Below the pieces are notes generated by a model. That model saw nothing but the letters and a program-made list of their open reading frames with translations. It was not told the DNA's origin and did not search any database. Shown piece by piece: positions 43,991 through 52,523 of a stretch of 64,000 nt of DNA (positions are counted from its first letter, which is position 1; the number at the start of each line of letters is the position of its first letter). The stretch comes from JAJFFW01 sp038534195 (lineage in GTDB: Bacteria; Pseudomonadota; Alphaproteobacteria; Caulobacterales; Parvularculaceae): assembly GCA_038534195.1 (NCBI GenBank), contig JBCAXE010000017.1:5452-69451 (forward strand). Reading direction: 5' to 3'. The translations under genes were made by a program, and so were the position numbers.

Positions 43991-45400
43991 TTAATGAACG
44001 GGCTTTTCGACGACTAGAAAGTAAACGCTTTCGTTCGCGTCTTCGGTGAGCGTCACCTTCGCATCTGCGAGACCTTCCGCCATCGCCAGCATCTCTTGAT
44101 CGTTTCGGAAGTAGAGTCCCCAATCGGTGGCGTATTCCATCACCCAGATCGCACCGGTAGGTTTATCGTTCACATTACCAATTATGACGCGGCCGCCGGG
44201 TTCGAGCGCGGCGTATAACTTCTCCACGTACCGCCTGGCGGTGCGTGGGCCTAGATAGTCAAAAAGCCCGGAGGAATAGATTACATTAACATTGCGATAG
44301 ATCGCATCGCTGTACCGCTCGCTCACGATATCGCGGATACTGACGTTCATCGTATCGAAATCAAAACCGATTTTCTCGCTTAACGGCGAAAGCAGTTTCT
44401 CCGCGTACGCAATCGCCGCGGGCTCGCTATCAACAAGCACAGCGTCGAGCCGCCGGCCGCTTTCTTGATTAACGGCCCTCGCCAATGACTCGATTTCACG
44501 GGCTGGACCGCTTCCGATGCTGATCACTTTGAACCGTTCATTCTCCGGACGTTCGACGGCGTGCGCCGTCAACATTTCAACCAGACTGTCCATTCGCGAC
44601 AAGATTAATCGGCCTGATGTGACGCCCACCAGATGTAAGTATTTCGCCGGTAGCGCGTCCCCTAACGGTTCGAAATCGTAGGCGTAATTCATTATTTGGT
44701 AGTCGCCGGGATATCCGAGCGGTTTCGTATAGCTCCGGCGCCAGCATTCTCCGGCGCTGAGCATTGGCGTGATCAAATTTTCGGTGAACCGCTTAACGGC
44801 GGTTTTAACCTGCGTGTTCTCGCGGTAGCCAAGAACACAACGGTTCAACCGTTCAATGTATCCGAGCCATTCATCTTTTGTTTGCTCATGATGATCATTT
44901 GCAACTTTATCCGCTTCAGCGCCGCTTTGATCCGGATGGGCGGCGAGAACACTCAACTGTTCTGCAATATACCCGAGAAAATCCGCGCATAACGCTTTGT
45001 AGGTCTCCGGCACGCATTCATGCTTAGGAATTTCGCCGTCCAGACCGAGCAACACCATCGCATTCGACAAGCGCAAATCGGCGAGTGAAAAACTCATGTC
45101 GTCGAAAGAAATTCCCGCAAACTGCCGACCATTCTCAAAATTTATGCGCCGGATCGTAGCTTTTCCGGAATAAAGCTCGTGTCCGGATTGATTAATAAAC
45201 AATTCTACAGAAGTAGCGAACTGGGGCTTCCACAAAGCGCCGCTGGGAAAAAGACAGGCGACGCCATTTGCGCTGATATTCTCAATGTCACAGTGATCGC
45301 CATCAATCACAAAATCAGGGATCGGTTCCGGAAAAAGGTCTGCCGCCAAAAATCTTTCGGGTCGAGGTAGATGGACTCTTGTGAAGTTCGCCGTACTCAT
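43991..45400 (-). CDS. PilZ domain + PhcB-like SAM-dependent methyltransferase
   Basis: 469 aa from the ATG at 45400 (GAGGGG upstream). Residues ~25-110 look like a PilZ domain: DFVIDGDHCDIENISANGVA carries the N-x-S-x-x-G motif (41-46) and ATIRRI...GRQFAGISF the later strands; the upstream R-x-x-x-R arm is not canonical. The C-terminal half has KPLGYPGDYQIMN (226-238), the SAM motif VISIGSGPAREIESLA (292-307), VLVDSEPAAIAYAE and VIYSSGLFDYL. Those features recall the PhcB family, which in Ralstonia makes 3-hydroxy fatty acid methyl ester signals. Divergent from a sensor kinase gene, as expected for a signal-synthase/receptor pair. Substrate is inferred. Confidence 0.72.
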   Translation of the reverse strand: MSTANFTRVHLPRPERFLAADLFPEPIPDFVIDGDHCDIENISANGVACLFPSGALWKPQFATSVELFINQSGHELYSGKATIRRINFENGRQFAGISFDDMSFSLADLRLSNAMVLLGLDGEIPKHECVPETYKALCADFLGYIAEQLSVLAAHPDQSGAEADKVANDHHEQTKDEWLGYIERLNRCVLGYRENTQVKTAVKRFTENLITPMLSAGECWRRSYTKPLGYPGDYQIMNYAYDFEPLGDALPAKYLHLVGVTSGRLILSRMDSLVEMLTAHAVERPENERFKVISIGSGPAREIESLARAVNQESGRRLDAVLVDSEPAAIAYAEKLLSPLSEKIGFDFDTMNVSIRDIVSERYSDAIYRNVNVIYSSGLFDYLGPRTARRYVEKLYAALEPGGRVIIGNVNDKPTGAIWVMEYATDWGLYFRNDQEMLAMAEGLADAKVTLTEDANESVYFLVVEKPVH

Positions 45401-45545
45401 AAACGCCCCTCTGATACGCTTTATACTTTGTTTGGCCGACTCCTCTCCCAAAGACGTGCCCAATTATGTTAGGTTAATAACTTCTTGATTACAACATTGT
45501 CCGGAACACCTTTGTTTACGGATTTTTTCTGATCCCGCCCTGAAA

Positions 45546-45560
45546 TTAACCGTCGCCTAA
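45546..45560. promoter_or_regulatory. Weak CtrA-like site between methyltransferase and kinase
   Basis: TTAA-CCGTCGC-CTAA matches TTAA-N7-TTAA with one mismatch, 36-50 nt before the kinase start; a second, weaker one (TTAA-TAACTTC-TTGA) is at 45474-45488. Such partial matches occur by chance, so this is tentative. Confidence 0.25.
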
Positions 45561-45595
45561 GTGATCTTCGCGTAACTGGAGCTTCGGAGCTTCGC

Positions 45596-46972
45596 GTGTC
45601 AGAAAACCTAAACATTCATCCGCTGACCTGTACATTCACGGATCGCGCCACTGAGGCAGGATTTCAGCGATTTCTAACGCGGCAAGATCGCAACACCCAT
45701 GCGGCGCCGCTGATCGCGGGCGCCGTTGTCTTCGCGGCATTCTCAATCCTCGACTTTGTCGCGCTCGAAGAACCATGGCTGATCATCGCGATCAGATTGT
45801 TCGGCGCCGTCGTCACTGTTTCGTTCGCAATGGCGCTTGTTCATGAGTGGGCGTGGCGACACTATCAAATCTTTACTCCCACGCTTGTTGTTTTCGGAGG
45901 GAGCGTGATCAATTTCGCGATTTGGCGCGAGCCCAACCTGGATAGCAATTACTTTGTCGGCCTTATCACAATGGCCATTTTTTCGAGCTTTTTACAGCGT
46001 CTGAGCTTCGTTCGCGCGTCAATGACGCTGTTGGTCATGTTTTTGGGCTATCATATTGCAATTTCCAACAAGCCGGAGCTCGGCACAGAGATAATCTTTA
46101 TCAATCTCTATTTCCTGATCTCAATGTTCGGTTGTTGTTTGTTCGGCACGTACCTGTTGGAACGGTTGCGCAGAAAGGAATACCTCAACCATCGCGTCAT
46201 TGAACAACAAAACGAACAGCTAACGCACCTTCTCGACGAAACCCGGCGTGACAACAAGCGTAAGGTGGCCGCTCTCAATATGTTGCTCCATGTTGTGAAA
46301 ACGCCAATCCATCAGATTTCCGGTTTTACCGATATCGTTCTGTCAAAACTCTCCGATGAAGAGACGCGTGACACAGTAACATCGTGCCTCGACAGCGCGA
46401 GATATATCAAAGCAGCGTCACATGATTTGAGCGCAGGCGTCTCAACGCTCTTGGCCTACCACAAGCTGGATGAGGTTGCGCGCAAGCCCGACATCGAAGA
46501 CGTCAACATCTTGGAGTTGATCAGTGATGCAACTGCGTCTCTGGACGAAAATGTCAGCGTATCGATCAAATGCGACGTGAAAAAACTCTCCGTTGATCGG
46601 CGGCTGGTGGAAGCGGCGATTTCTAATGTTTTGGGCGATGCGAGGCAGAGCGCTTCAACGCCGTTGGCGCTGACGATTTCAGTAACCGACGCTGGCGAGA
46701 CTGTTCAGATGCGGTTCGCAGATAACGGTCCTGGCATATCGGCGGAAGATTTTGCGTGCCTGACAACACCGTTAACCGAACTGGATAACTACCTGAACGG
46801 AGACGGGACAAGCGTCAAAATGGGCCTTCGCACCATGGCGCGCGCTATGGAGATAGCGGGCGGCGCGGTCACCTACGCGCAGGACGGCGGCAGCGTCTTT
46901 ACTCTGTCATTCCCCAAAAGACCGGCGCACAACGACGCGAGTAGCGAAGAATTGGGTGCTAAAGTCGCGTAA
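45596..46972 (+). CDS. Six-helix sensor histidine kinase (PhcS/LqsS-like architecture)
   Basis: 458 aa from a GTG at 45596 (GGAG 6 nt upstream). Residues ~36-190 form six membrane helices without a periplasmic sensor domain; a coiled linker (~190-225) leads to a dimerisation helix with phosphoacceptor H232 in LHVVKTPIHQISGF and an ATPase domain with N-box AISNVLGDA and G1 box DNGPGIS, then a short Ser/Glu-rich end. The H-box lacks the acidic residue that normally follows the His (HVVKTP instead of HExxxP). No response regulator is adjacent. Multi-helix kinases of this layout (PhcS, CqsS, LqsS) sense small lipophilic signals; the partner methyltransferase suggests the same here. Confidence 0.75.
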   Translation: MSENLNIHPLTCTFTDRATEAGFQRFLTRQDRNTHAAPLIAGAVVFAAFSILDFVALEEPWLIIAIRLFGAVVTVSFAMALVHEWAWRHYQIFTPTLVVFGGSVINFAIWREPNLDSNYFVGLITMAIFSSFLQRLSFVRASMTLLVMFLGYHIAISNKPELGTEIIFINLYFLISMFGCCLFGTYLLERLRRKEYLNHRVIEQQNEQLTHLLDETRRDNKRKVAALNMLLHVVKTPIHQISGFTDIVLSKLSDEETRDTVTSCLDSARYIKAASHDLSAGVSTLLAYHKLDEVARKPDIEDVNILELISDATASLDENVSVSIKCDVKKLSVDRRLVEAAISNVLGDARQSASTPLALTISVTDAGETVQMRFADNGPGISAEDFACLTTPLTELDNYLNGDGTSVKMGLRTMARAMEIAGGAVTYAQDGGSVFTLSFPKRPAHNDASSEELGAKVA

Positions 46973-47009
46973 GTGTAGTGATTTGGTCACAATTCCCCCG
47001 CCTTAATCG

Positions 47010-47038
47010 TTGACATTTGCCGGCGACATTCATAGGTC
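47010..47038 (+). promoter_or_regulatory. Possible promoter of the helicase gene with a ~200-nt leader
   Basis: TTGACA (47010-47015), 17-nt spacer, TAGGTC (47033-47038). The -35 is perfect, the -10 poor. The 274-nt stretch from the kinase stop to the helicase start otherwise contains no gene I can support; a long leader is common for cold-induced DEAD-box helicases. Confidence 0.35.
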
Positions 47039-47246
47039 GGCTTCGTGACAGAGACGCAGCGCGCGCATTTATCCGTCAGGATCAGGATGTAAGACGTCGC
47101 CGCCTTGACCGTGTCTGTGACAGTGGAACCAGCGCATCGTTCAGTTCAAGCGGAACAGCGGGGCGTTTACTTTTGATCCGCTTAGAAACCCTTGAACGGC
47201 GCGCTTCTTGATTAAGCGTTCCCACGACAACAACAAGCGACCCCTT

Positions 47247-48569
47247 ATGAATTTTGCAGACCTCGGCCTCGAGCCGAAGCTTTTGGAAGCGCTGGCTGAA
47301 GCCGGCTATGAAAACCCGACGCCGATCCAGGCGGCGGCGATCCCCGAGGCCTTGAAGGGCCGCGATGTGCTCGGCATTGCACAGACCGGCACCGGCAAGA
47401 CAGCCTCCTTCACGCTCCCCATGATCCAGCGGCTCGCGAAAGGCCGCGCGCGGGCGCGCATGCCGCGCACGCTGGTCCTGGCGCCGACGCGCGAACTCGC
47501 CGCCCAGGTCGCGGAGAATTTTGAGAAATACGGCAAGCACCACAAACTAACGATGGCGCTCCTGATCGGCGGCGTCTCGTTTGCGGATCAGGATGCGAAA
47601 CTAACGCGCGGCGTCGATGTATTGATCGCGACGCCGGGGCGCCTCCTCGACCATTTCGAGCGCGGGCGCCTGTTGCTCACGGGCATTGAGGTCATGGTGG
47701 TCGATGAAGCCGACCGGATGCTCGACATGGGCTTTATTCCGGATATTGAGCGTATCTTTAAGCTGACGCCGCCTATGCGCCAGACGCTGTTTTTCTCCGC
47801 GACGATGCCGCCTGAAATCCAGCGTATCACTGACACGTTCCTGAACGCCCCGGCGCGGGTTGAAGTGGCGCGCCCCGCCACCGCCGCGGAGACGATTACG
47901 CAGCGAATCGTGCGCGTCCCGACAAAGCATGACGGCGCCAAGCGCGCGGCGCTCCGGGAACTGATCGCGATGGACGGCGTGAAGAACGGCATTATTTTCT
48001 GCAACCGCAAAACCACCGTCGATGTTGTCGCCAAGTCGCTGCAAAAACACGGGTTCGATGCACGCCCGATCCATGGCGATCTGGCGCAGGCCTTCCGCAT
48101 GGAAACGCTCGACAAGTTTCGCTCCGGCGATATCAAGTTTCTTGTGGCGTCGGACGTCGCCGCTCGCGGGCTCGATATTCCTGACGTCACCCATGTGTTC
48201 AATTACGACGCACCGATCAACGCCGACGATTATGTGCATCGGATTGGCCGCACGGGCCGCGCCGGGCGCGAAGGCGCGTCCTTCACACTGATTTCGCCCC
48301 TCGACGACAAGATCTATGAGGCCATCCTGAAAACAATCGGGGCGGACGATATCGAAGAACAACCAATGCCCGAGGGCTATTTCAAGGAAACGCGCAAACG
48401 CGCCTCCGATCGCCGCGAGGAAAAACCTAAACGCGAACGCCGCGCGGATCGAAAACCCCGCGAAGAAAAAAGCAAAGCCGGCGCTCGGCGGCGGGGCGAG
48501 CGTTCTGAAAAAGAAGATACGGCTGTGGTTGGCATGGGCGACCACGTGCCGGCGTTTATGCAGCGTTAA
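47247..48569 (+). CDS. DEAD-box ATP-dependent RNA helicase (RhlE-like)
   Basis: 440 aa from the ATG at 47247 (MNFADLGLEPKLLEALAEAG); the frame extends 13 codons upstream. Helicase motifs: Q-motif NPTPIQAAAIP, I AQTGTGKT, Ia PTRELA, II VVDEAD, III SAT, IV IIFCNRKT, V ARGLDIPDV, VI HRIGRTGRAG. The C-terminal tail is basic and repetitive (KRERRADRKPREEKSKAGA), usual for RhlE-type enzymes that join the degradosome or ribosome assembly. Confidence 0.94.
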   Translation: MNFADLGLEPKLLEALAEAGYENPTPIQAAAIPEALKGRDVLGIAQTGTGKTASFTLPMIQRLAKGRARARMPRTLVLAPTRELAAQVAENFEKYGKHHKLTMALLIGGVSFADQDAKLTRGVDVLIATPGRLLDHFERGRLLLTGIEVMVVDEADRMLDMGFIPDIERIFKLTPPMRQTLFFSATMPPEIQRITDTFLNAPARVEVARPATAAETITQRIVRVPTKHDGAKRAALRELIAMDGVKNGIIFCNRKTTVDVVAKSLQKHGFDARPIHGDLAQAFRMETLDKFRSGDIKFLVASDVAARGLDIPDVTHVFNYDAPINADDYVHRIGRTGRAGREGASFTLISPLDDKIYEAILKTIGADDIEEQPMPEGYFKETRKRASDRREEKPKRERRADRKPREEKSKAGARRRGERSEKEDTAVVGMGDHVPAFMQR

Positions 48570-48708
48570 GTCGTCTTACTGAACCCTTAAAGCTCGACAG
48601 TCATGAGCCACTAAATATCCGGTTTTTTCGGCCAAATCAGGTTTCATTTACTGGTTTCTGATACGCAGGCGGCGTCGAATTTATTTCGTGGTGGGAGCCC
48701 GCCTAAAC

Positions 48709-49767
48709 ATGGCAAGAGCCGTCGAACAGTCGCACCGTATCGCAGAAGTCGCCATCGGCGCCTTGAAGCAACTTTCCCTGGCCGCGACGCCAAAAAATAT
48801 CGAAGTCTGGTACGCCCATGTGGAAGGCCGGAACCCTGCGCTGTCGCGCGATATCCAGAAGACCCTTGAACTGAAGGGCGCGATCACGCAACAACGCGCG
48901 GACGAGCTTTACGATCTTTATATACTGCGTACGGATCTATCGTCAGACGTGATAGAGCTGGTGGCGCGGTTTGAAACCGAGATTAACCAATTGTCGGATG
49001 TGATCGAGGCTTCCGGTGAAAATACACACGCGCACACCGAACGCCTGCAGAGCGTATCGGCGAACCTGAAACAGTCGGCCAAGGACAATCCCGCTGTGGG
49101 CGCGCTCCTTGAAAGCGTGATCACGATTACCAAGAGCATCCGCGAAGAAAACCAGAACCTCGAAAAACGACTGGCGGAGTCTTCCGACGAAGTGGCGACC
49201 TTGCGCCATAGCGTGGAGAGCATTCAGCTTGAAGCGATGCTCGATCCCCTCACCGGCATCAAGAACCGCAAGACCTTCGACAAGGCGATCGCCGCGCAAG
49301 TAACGAATGCGAAAACCACTGGAGAAGAACTCGCGCTGGTGCTCGCCGATATCGACTTCTTCAAGAGCTTCAACGATCAATGGGGTCATCAGACCGGCGA
49401 CCAGGTCCTGCGCCTTGTGGCCGAGGTTATGAACGCCAATGTCAAGGGTCAGGATTTGTTAGCGCGCTATGGCGGCGAAGAGTTCGCCATCCTTCTCCCG
49501 GGGACGACGCTCGACAACGCCGAAATGCTCGCCGATCGCATCAGGCAGGCGGTCGAAGCGCGGCGGCTGAAAAAACGGCGCACCGGCGAAGATCTTGGCG
49601 TGGTGACGATGTCCATGGGCGTCGCCCAGTATACGCTTAATGATACGGTGGAAACGCTCATCGAGCGTGCGGACCGGTGCCTCTATGTGGCCAAAGACAA
49701 AGGCCGCAACGTGGTCATCACCGAACGCACCGGCAAAGACCACAAACGCTACAGCGAAAGCGCTTGA
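48709..49767 (+). CDS. Diguanylate cyclase (GGDEF domain)
   Basis: 352 aa from the ATG at 48709; a GTG at 48688 is possible but lacks a ribosome site. An N-terminal helical region (~1-180, no membrane helix) ends in a coiled coil, then a GGDEF domain with DPLTGIKNRKTFD, DIDFFKSFNDQWGHQTGDQVL and the active-site loop RYGGEEF. The product-inhibition site R-x-x-D five residues before the loop reads KGQD, so feedback inhibition may be weak. It makes cyclic di-GMP; the PilZ-containing methyltransferase 4 kb away and the flagellar genes next door are plausible targets. Confidence 0.93.
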   Translation: MARAVEQSHRIAEVAIGALKQLSLAATPKNIEVWYAHVEGRNPALSRDIQKTLELKGAITQQRADELYDLYILRTDLSSDVIELVARFETEINQLSDVIEASGENTHAHTERLQSVSANLKQSAKDNPAVGALLESVITITKSIREENQNLEKRLAESSDEVATLRHSVESIQLEAMLDPLTGIKNRKTFDKAIAAQVTNAKTTGEELALVLADIDFFKSFNDQWGHQTGDQVLRLVAEVMNANVKGQDLLARYGGEEFAILLPGTTLDNAEMLADRIRQAVEARRLKKRRTGEDLGVVTMSMGVAQYTLNDTVETLIERADRCLYVAKDKGRNVVITERTGKDHKRYSESA

Positions 49768-49795
49768 TTACTCGACGATCGGCGCGCCCTCGCCT

Positions 49796-51547
49796 TCAGC
49801 CCTTCACAGCCGTGCGTTGGTAGAGCCGCCAATAGGCGTCCATGAATTCTTCCGGGTTATCGCCGCCCCGCGCCGACGCGCCGGACGCCTGTAGCTCGCG
49901 CACGATGGCGAGCGCGGGCGCCTCAACGAACAATGTCTCCCCGCTGAGGAGCAAATCGCCAAGCGCAGCTTTATCTTCCGCCAGTGAAAACGAAACGCCG
50001 GCGCGGATGAACGCTTCTTCGGCCCTCTCGCGCGAGACGCCGTTCAGGGTCATCAGATATTGATAGGCGCGGCCCGCCGCCGGCCAGTCCTCAAGACGCC
50101 ACTGAATATCCGCCAGCAATGCGCGTTCAGGGATCGATGCGCTTTCGTTAAGCCGCTGCAACGCGCCCTGGGCGTCGCCGGACTGTTCCAGCGCGCGCGC
50201 TTCGAGGAGCTTGCGCCGCAGTGCGACCGCATCGCTGAGCCCTGCAATCCGGGTCGAGCGCAACACGCGCAGCGCTTCGCTCGGACGTTTCAAGGTCAGA
50301 TAGCCGTCGGCGAGGTCCGCAGCGATGGTCGACCGCTGGGCGCCGCGCAACCGGTTAAACACCTGATGCTCAAGCAACTCGACCGCCGCTTCGCCGAGAT
50401 CGAGGTCAAATAGCCGTTCCGCGACGCTTCGGATCATAGCGTCGCCGTCGCGTCCGGGCGGCGCGTAGTCAATATTCTCATAAAAGATTTGCGCCGCATC
50501 CATGGGCGCGAGCGCTTGCGAGCCGTCAAAAAGCCTCGTCAGCGCGGCGCGTAATTTTTTTTCAGCGGCGGCGTGATCATCCGACGCCCGGAAGTCATCG
50601 ATAAAGGCGCGCAGATTTTCAACATAAACTCGTGACAGCGGCTTTTGTTCGGCGAGACCAATGTGCGCCCAAGCGATCTCGCGCCGAACGGCGCCGTGAT
50701 CAGTGCGCAGAGCGAGCGCGCTTAGCGCCGCCGCAAAATCCGCATCTGACGCTTTTTGTTTCGCGTGTCGATGGGTCAGGACTTTGAGCGCCGCCCACGC
50801 ACTCCAGGGTTCCGCCCCGATCGCGTCAAGCGCTTCCAGCGTGCGGGCGTCGCTTCGCTCGGCGAGATCAAGCGCGCCCTGGAGAAGACGCAAGCGGTTC
50901 AAATCAAGTGCTTGAGGCGCAGCGCGCTTCGCCATGTCGATGATGGCGCCGGCTCTTTCCAAATCACCTCGCGCGAGAGCAGCTTCTGCTAGCAATAATA
51001 CCGCCTCATCCGGCGCATCGTCCGGCAAACCATCAGGAAAACCATTCCGGGCGATCGATAAGGCCCGCTCGTAGCCGCCCTCATGCGCGAGCGCCGCAGC
51101 GAGCAGCAATTGCGCGTCAGGCTCGCGCGCAAATGGCTCGTCATCAAGGAGCTCAATCGCCGCGCCGTATCGGCCCATTGCGTACTGGCTCTTGGCGCGC
51201 ATGCGCTGAACATCCGCCCCCGGCGAAATAATTATATCTTTAAGCGCGGCCAGCGCTTCCACGTGCAATTTGTGGGCGGCGTAAAAGGCGGCGAGATCCT
51301 TGGCGGCCGATGCGCCCCCGCCGGCGGCGACGCGGTCGCGCAAGGATTGCTCAAAGGCGAAAAAACCTTTGGAAGCCGCCTCTCTCTGAATTTCTTCAGC
51401 GGAACGCGTGTGCAATGATGCAGCCGGCGCCGGATCAGTGGCGGCGCTCGCCGCCTCATCAATTTCCGCTGGCGGGATCGCCGCTGCGCCGCTCGCAGCG
51501 ATGAGGCTCGCCGTCAAACTGACGTAAAACTTTCGCGCCGCCTTCAT
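49796..51547 (-). CDS. Exported TPR-type repeat protein at the end of the fliL operon
   Basis: 583 aa with a signal peptide (FYVSLTASLIAASGAAAIPP). The mature part is an all-helical array resembling tetratricopeptide repeats: LAAFYAAHKLHVEALAALKD, YAMGRYGAAIELLDDE, AALAHEGGYERALSIARNG, ADGYLTLKRPSEALRVLRST. Its start overlaps the MotE-like gene stop by 4 nt, tying it to fliL-fliM expression. I know no function; periplasmic placement beside stator/rod assembly is inferred from the signal peptide and operon. Confidence 0.75.
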   Translation of the reverse strand: MKAARKFYVSLTASLIAASGAAAIPPAEIDEAASAATDPAPAASLHTRSAEEIQREAASKGFFAFEQSLRDRVAAGGGASAAKDLAAFYAAHKLHVEALAALKDIIISPGADVQRMRAKSQYAMGRYGAAIELLDDEPFAREPDAQLLLAAALAHEGGYERALSIARNGFPDGLPDDAPDEAVLLLAEAALARGDLERAGAIIDMAKRAAPQALDLNRLRLLQGALDLAERSDARTLEALDAIGAEPWSAWAALKVLTHRHAKQKASDADFAAALSALALRTDHGAVRREIAWAHIGLAEQKPLSRVYVENLRAFIDDFRASDDHAAAEKKLRAALTRLFDGSQALAPMDAAQIFYENIDYAPPGRDGDAMIRSVAERLFDLDLGEAAVELLEHQVFNRLRGAQRSTIAADLADGYLTLKRPSEALRVLRSTRIAGLSDAVALRRKLLEARALEQSGDAQGALQRLNESASIPERALLADIQWRLEDWPAAGRAYQYLMTLNGVSRERAEEAFIRAGVSFSLAEDKAALGDLLLSGETLFVEAPALAIVRELQASGASARGGDNPEEFMDAYWRLYQRTAVKG

Positions 51548-52164
51548 GGTTGATCCGCACCCGCATCGACGCCGTTCTGGGCCAAGAGCCGCGTCAGCCT
51601 GCGCGCCTTATTCGGGTTCATCTCGGCGAGGACCCCCGCAATCGCCTGCGTACGCATGCCCGCCGCCACAGGCACAAGGATATCGTCTTCGAGCACTTCG
51701 AAAATCCGCGCCGCTTCGCGCGGTTTCATGCGTTCATACGCATCGGACAAGGCATCGAATTCGGCCTGCTCGGCTTGCTCTTTTTTGGCCAGCAACGCGT
51801 TCAGCGTTTCAATCTCGCTCTCAAGCGTGGCGAAACGCTCAGTCAGCCGCGTCTCTGCGGCGTTCAACAAGGCCTCGCGCGTGTCGAGATCGCGCTCGCG
51901 CTGGTCAAGCGCCTCACGGCGCGACGCCAGTTGCGCCAACAACCGCCGCTCTACTGCTGAGGGCGTTTCGGCCACCGCTGGCGACGGCGCTTCCATGGCA
52001 GAAGCGACAACGATCGTATCAACCCGGTCGGCGCCGGCTGTTTGGGCCTCGGCGCTCGAAAACCCGACCCAAACATTCGCCGCGCGCAGGAGCGCGACCA
52101 CAGCCAGCGCCATGATCACCACAGGCAATATCGCCGCGCGTTTCTCCGCTCCCATCATGCGCAT
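51544..52164 (-). CDS. motE: MotE-like flagellar motor chaperone
   Basis: 206 aa: one N-terminal membrane helix (ILPVVIMALAVVALLRAANV), a periplasmic coiled coil (RREALDQRERDLDTREALLN) and a C-terminal MgtE-N/FliG-like helical domain (MKPREAARIFEVLEDDILVP ... MNPNKARRLTRLLA). This matches MotE, which in Sinorhizobium assists folding of the stator partner MotC. Several Met codons (52164, 52158, 52155) could start it. Overlaps both neighbours, within the fliL-fliM operon. Confidence 0.8.
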   Translation of the reverse strand: MRMMGAEKRAAILPVVIMALAVVALLRAANVWVGFSSAEAQTAGADRVDTIVVASAMEAPSPAVAETPSAVERRLLAQLASRREALDQRERDLDTREALLNAAETRLTERFATLESEIETLNALLAKKEQAEQAEFDALSDAYERMKPREAARIFEVLEDDILVPVAAGMRTQAIAGVLAEMNPNKARRLTRLLAQNGVDAGADQP

Positions 52165-52523
52165 TCCTTCAGCGGCGGCCGCGCGCCGCGTTTGCCGAGC
52201 GCGCGCACATCATCGACAGCGCGTTCGATGCGGCCGGCGATATTGTCCCCCGCGCTCACCATCACCGACAGCTCTGCAGCCATCGCCGAGGCTTTGTCCA
52301 GCGAGTGATCAAGATCGCGCGTCTGGTCGAGCCCCGCCGCTTCGACGCGCTCAAGCGTCGCACTGACGCTGGCGGCGGCCTTGTCGAACACGGCGATCGC
52401 CGCTTGCAATTCGTCTTGTCCGGCCTTTAGCGAGCGCAGGCGCTTGTTTAACATCACGCAGTAAACGCAGGTGGCGCAGAGAAGGAGCGCCAGAGCGCCG
52501 TCCATAATCGCCGCCATCGTCAT
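52155..52523 (-). CDS. DUF6468 flagellar-operon protein
   Basis: 122 aa: an N-terminal membrane helix (IMDGALALLLCATCVYCVML) followed by a long cytoplasmic or periplasmic coiled coil (LKAGQDELQAAIAVFDKAAA ... SVSATLERVEAAG). It occupies the position and has the look of the DUF6468 proteins that sit between fliM and motE in alphaproteobacteria. Overlaps fliM by 4 nt and motE by 10 nt. Role unknown. Confidence 0.7.
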   Translation of the reverse strand: MTMAAIMDGALALLLCATCVYCVMLNKRLRSLKAGQDELQAAIAVFDKAAASVSATLERVEAAGLDQTRDLDHSLDKASAMAAELSVMVSAGDNIAGRIERAVDDVRALGKRGARPPLKECA

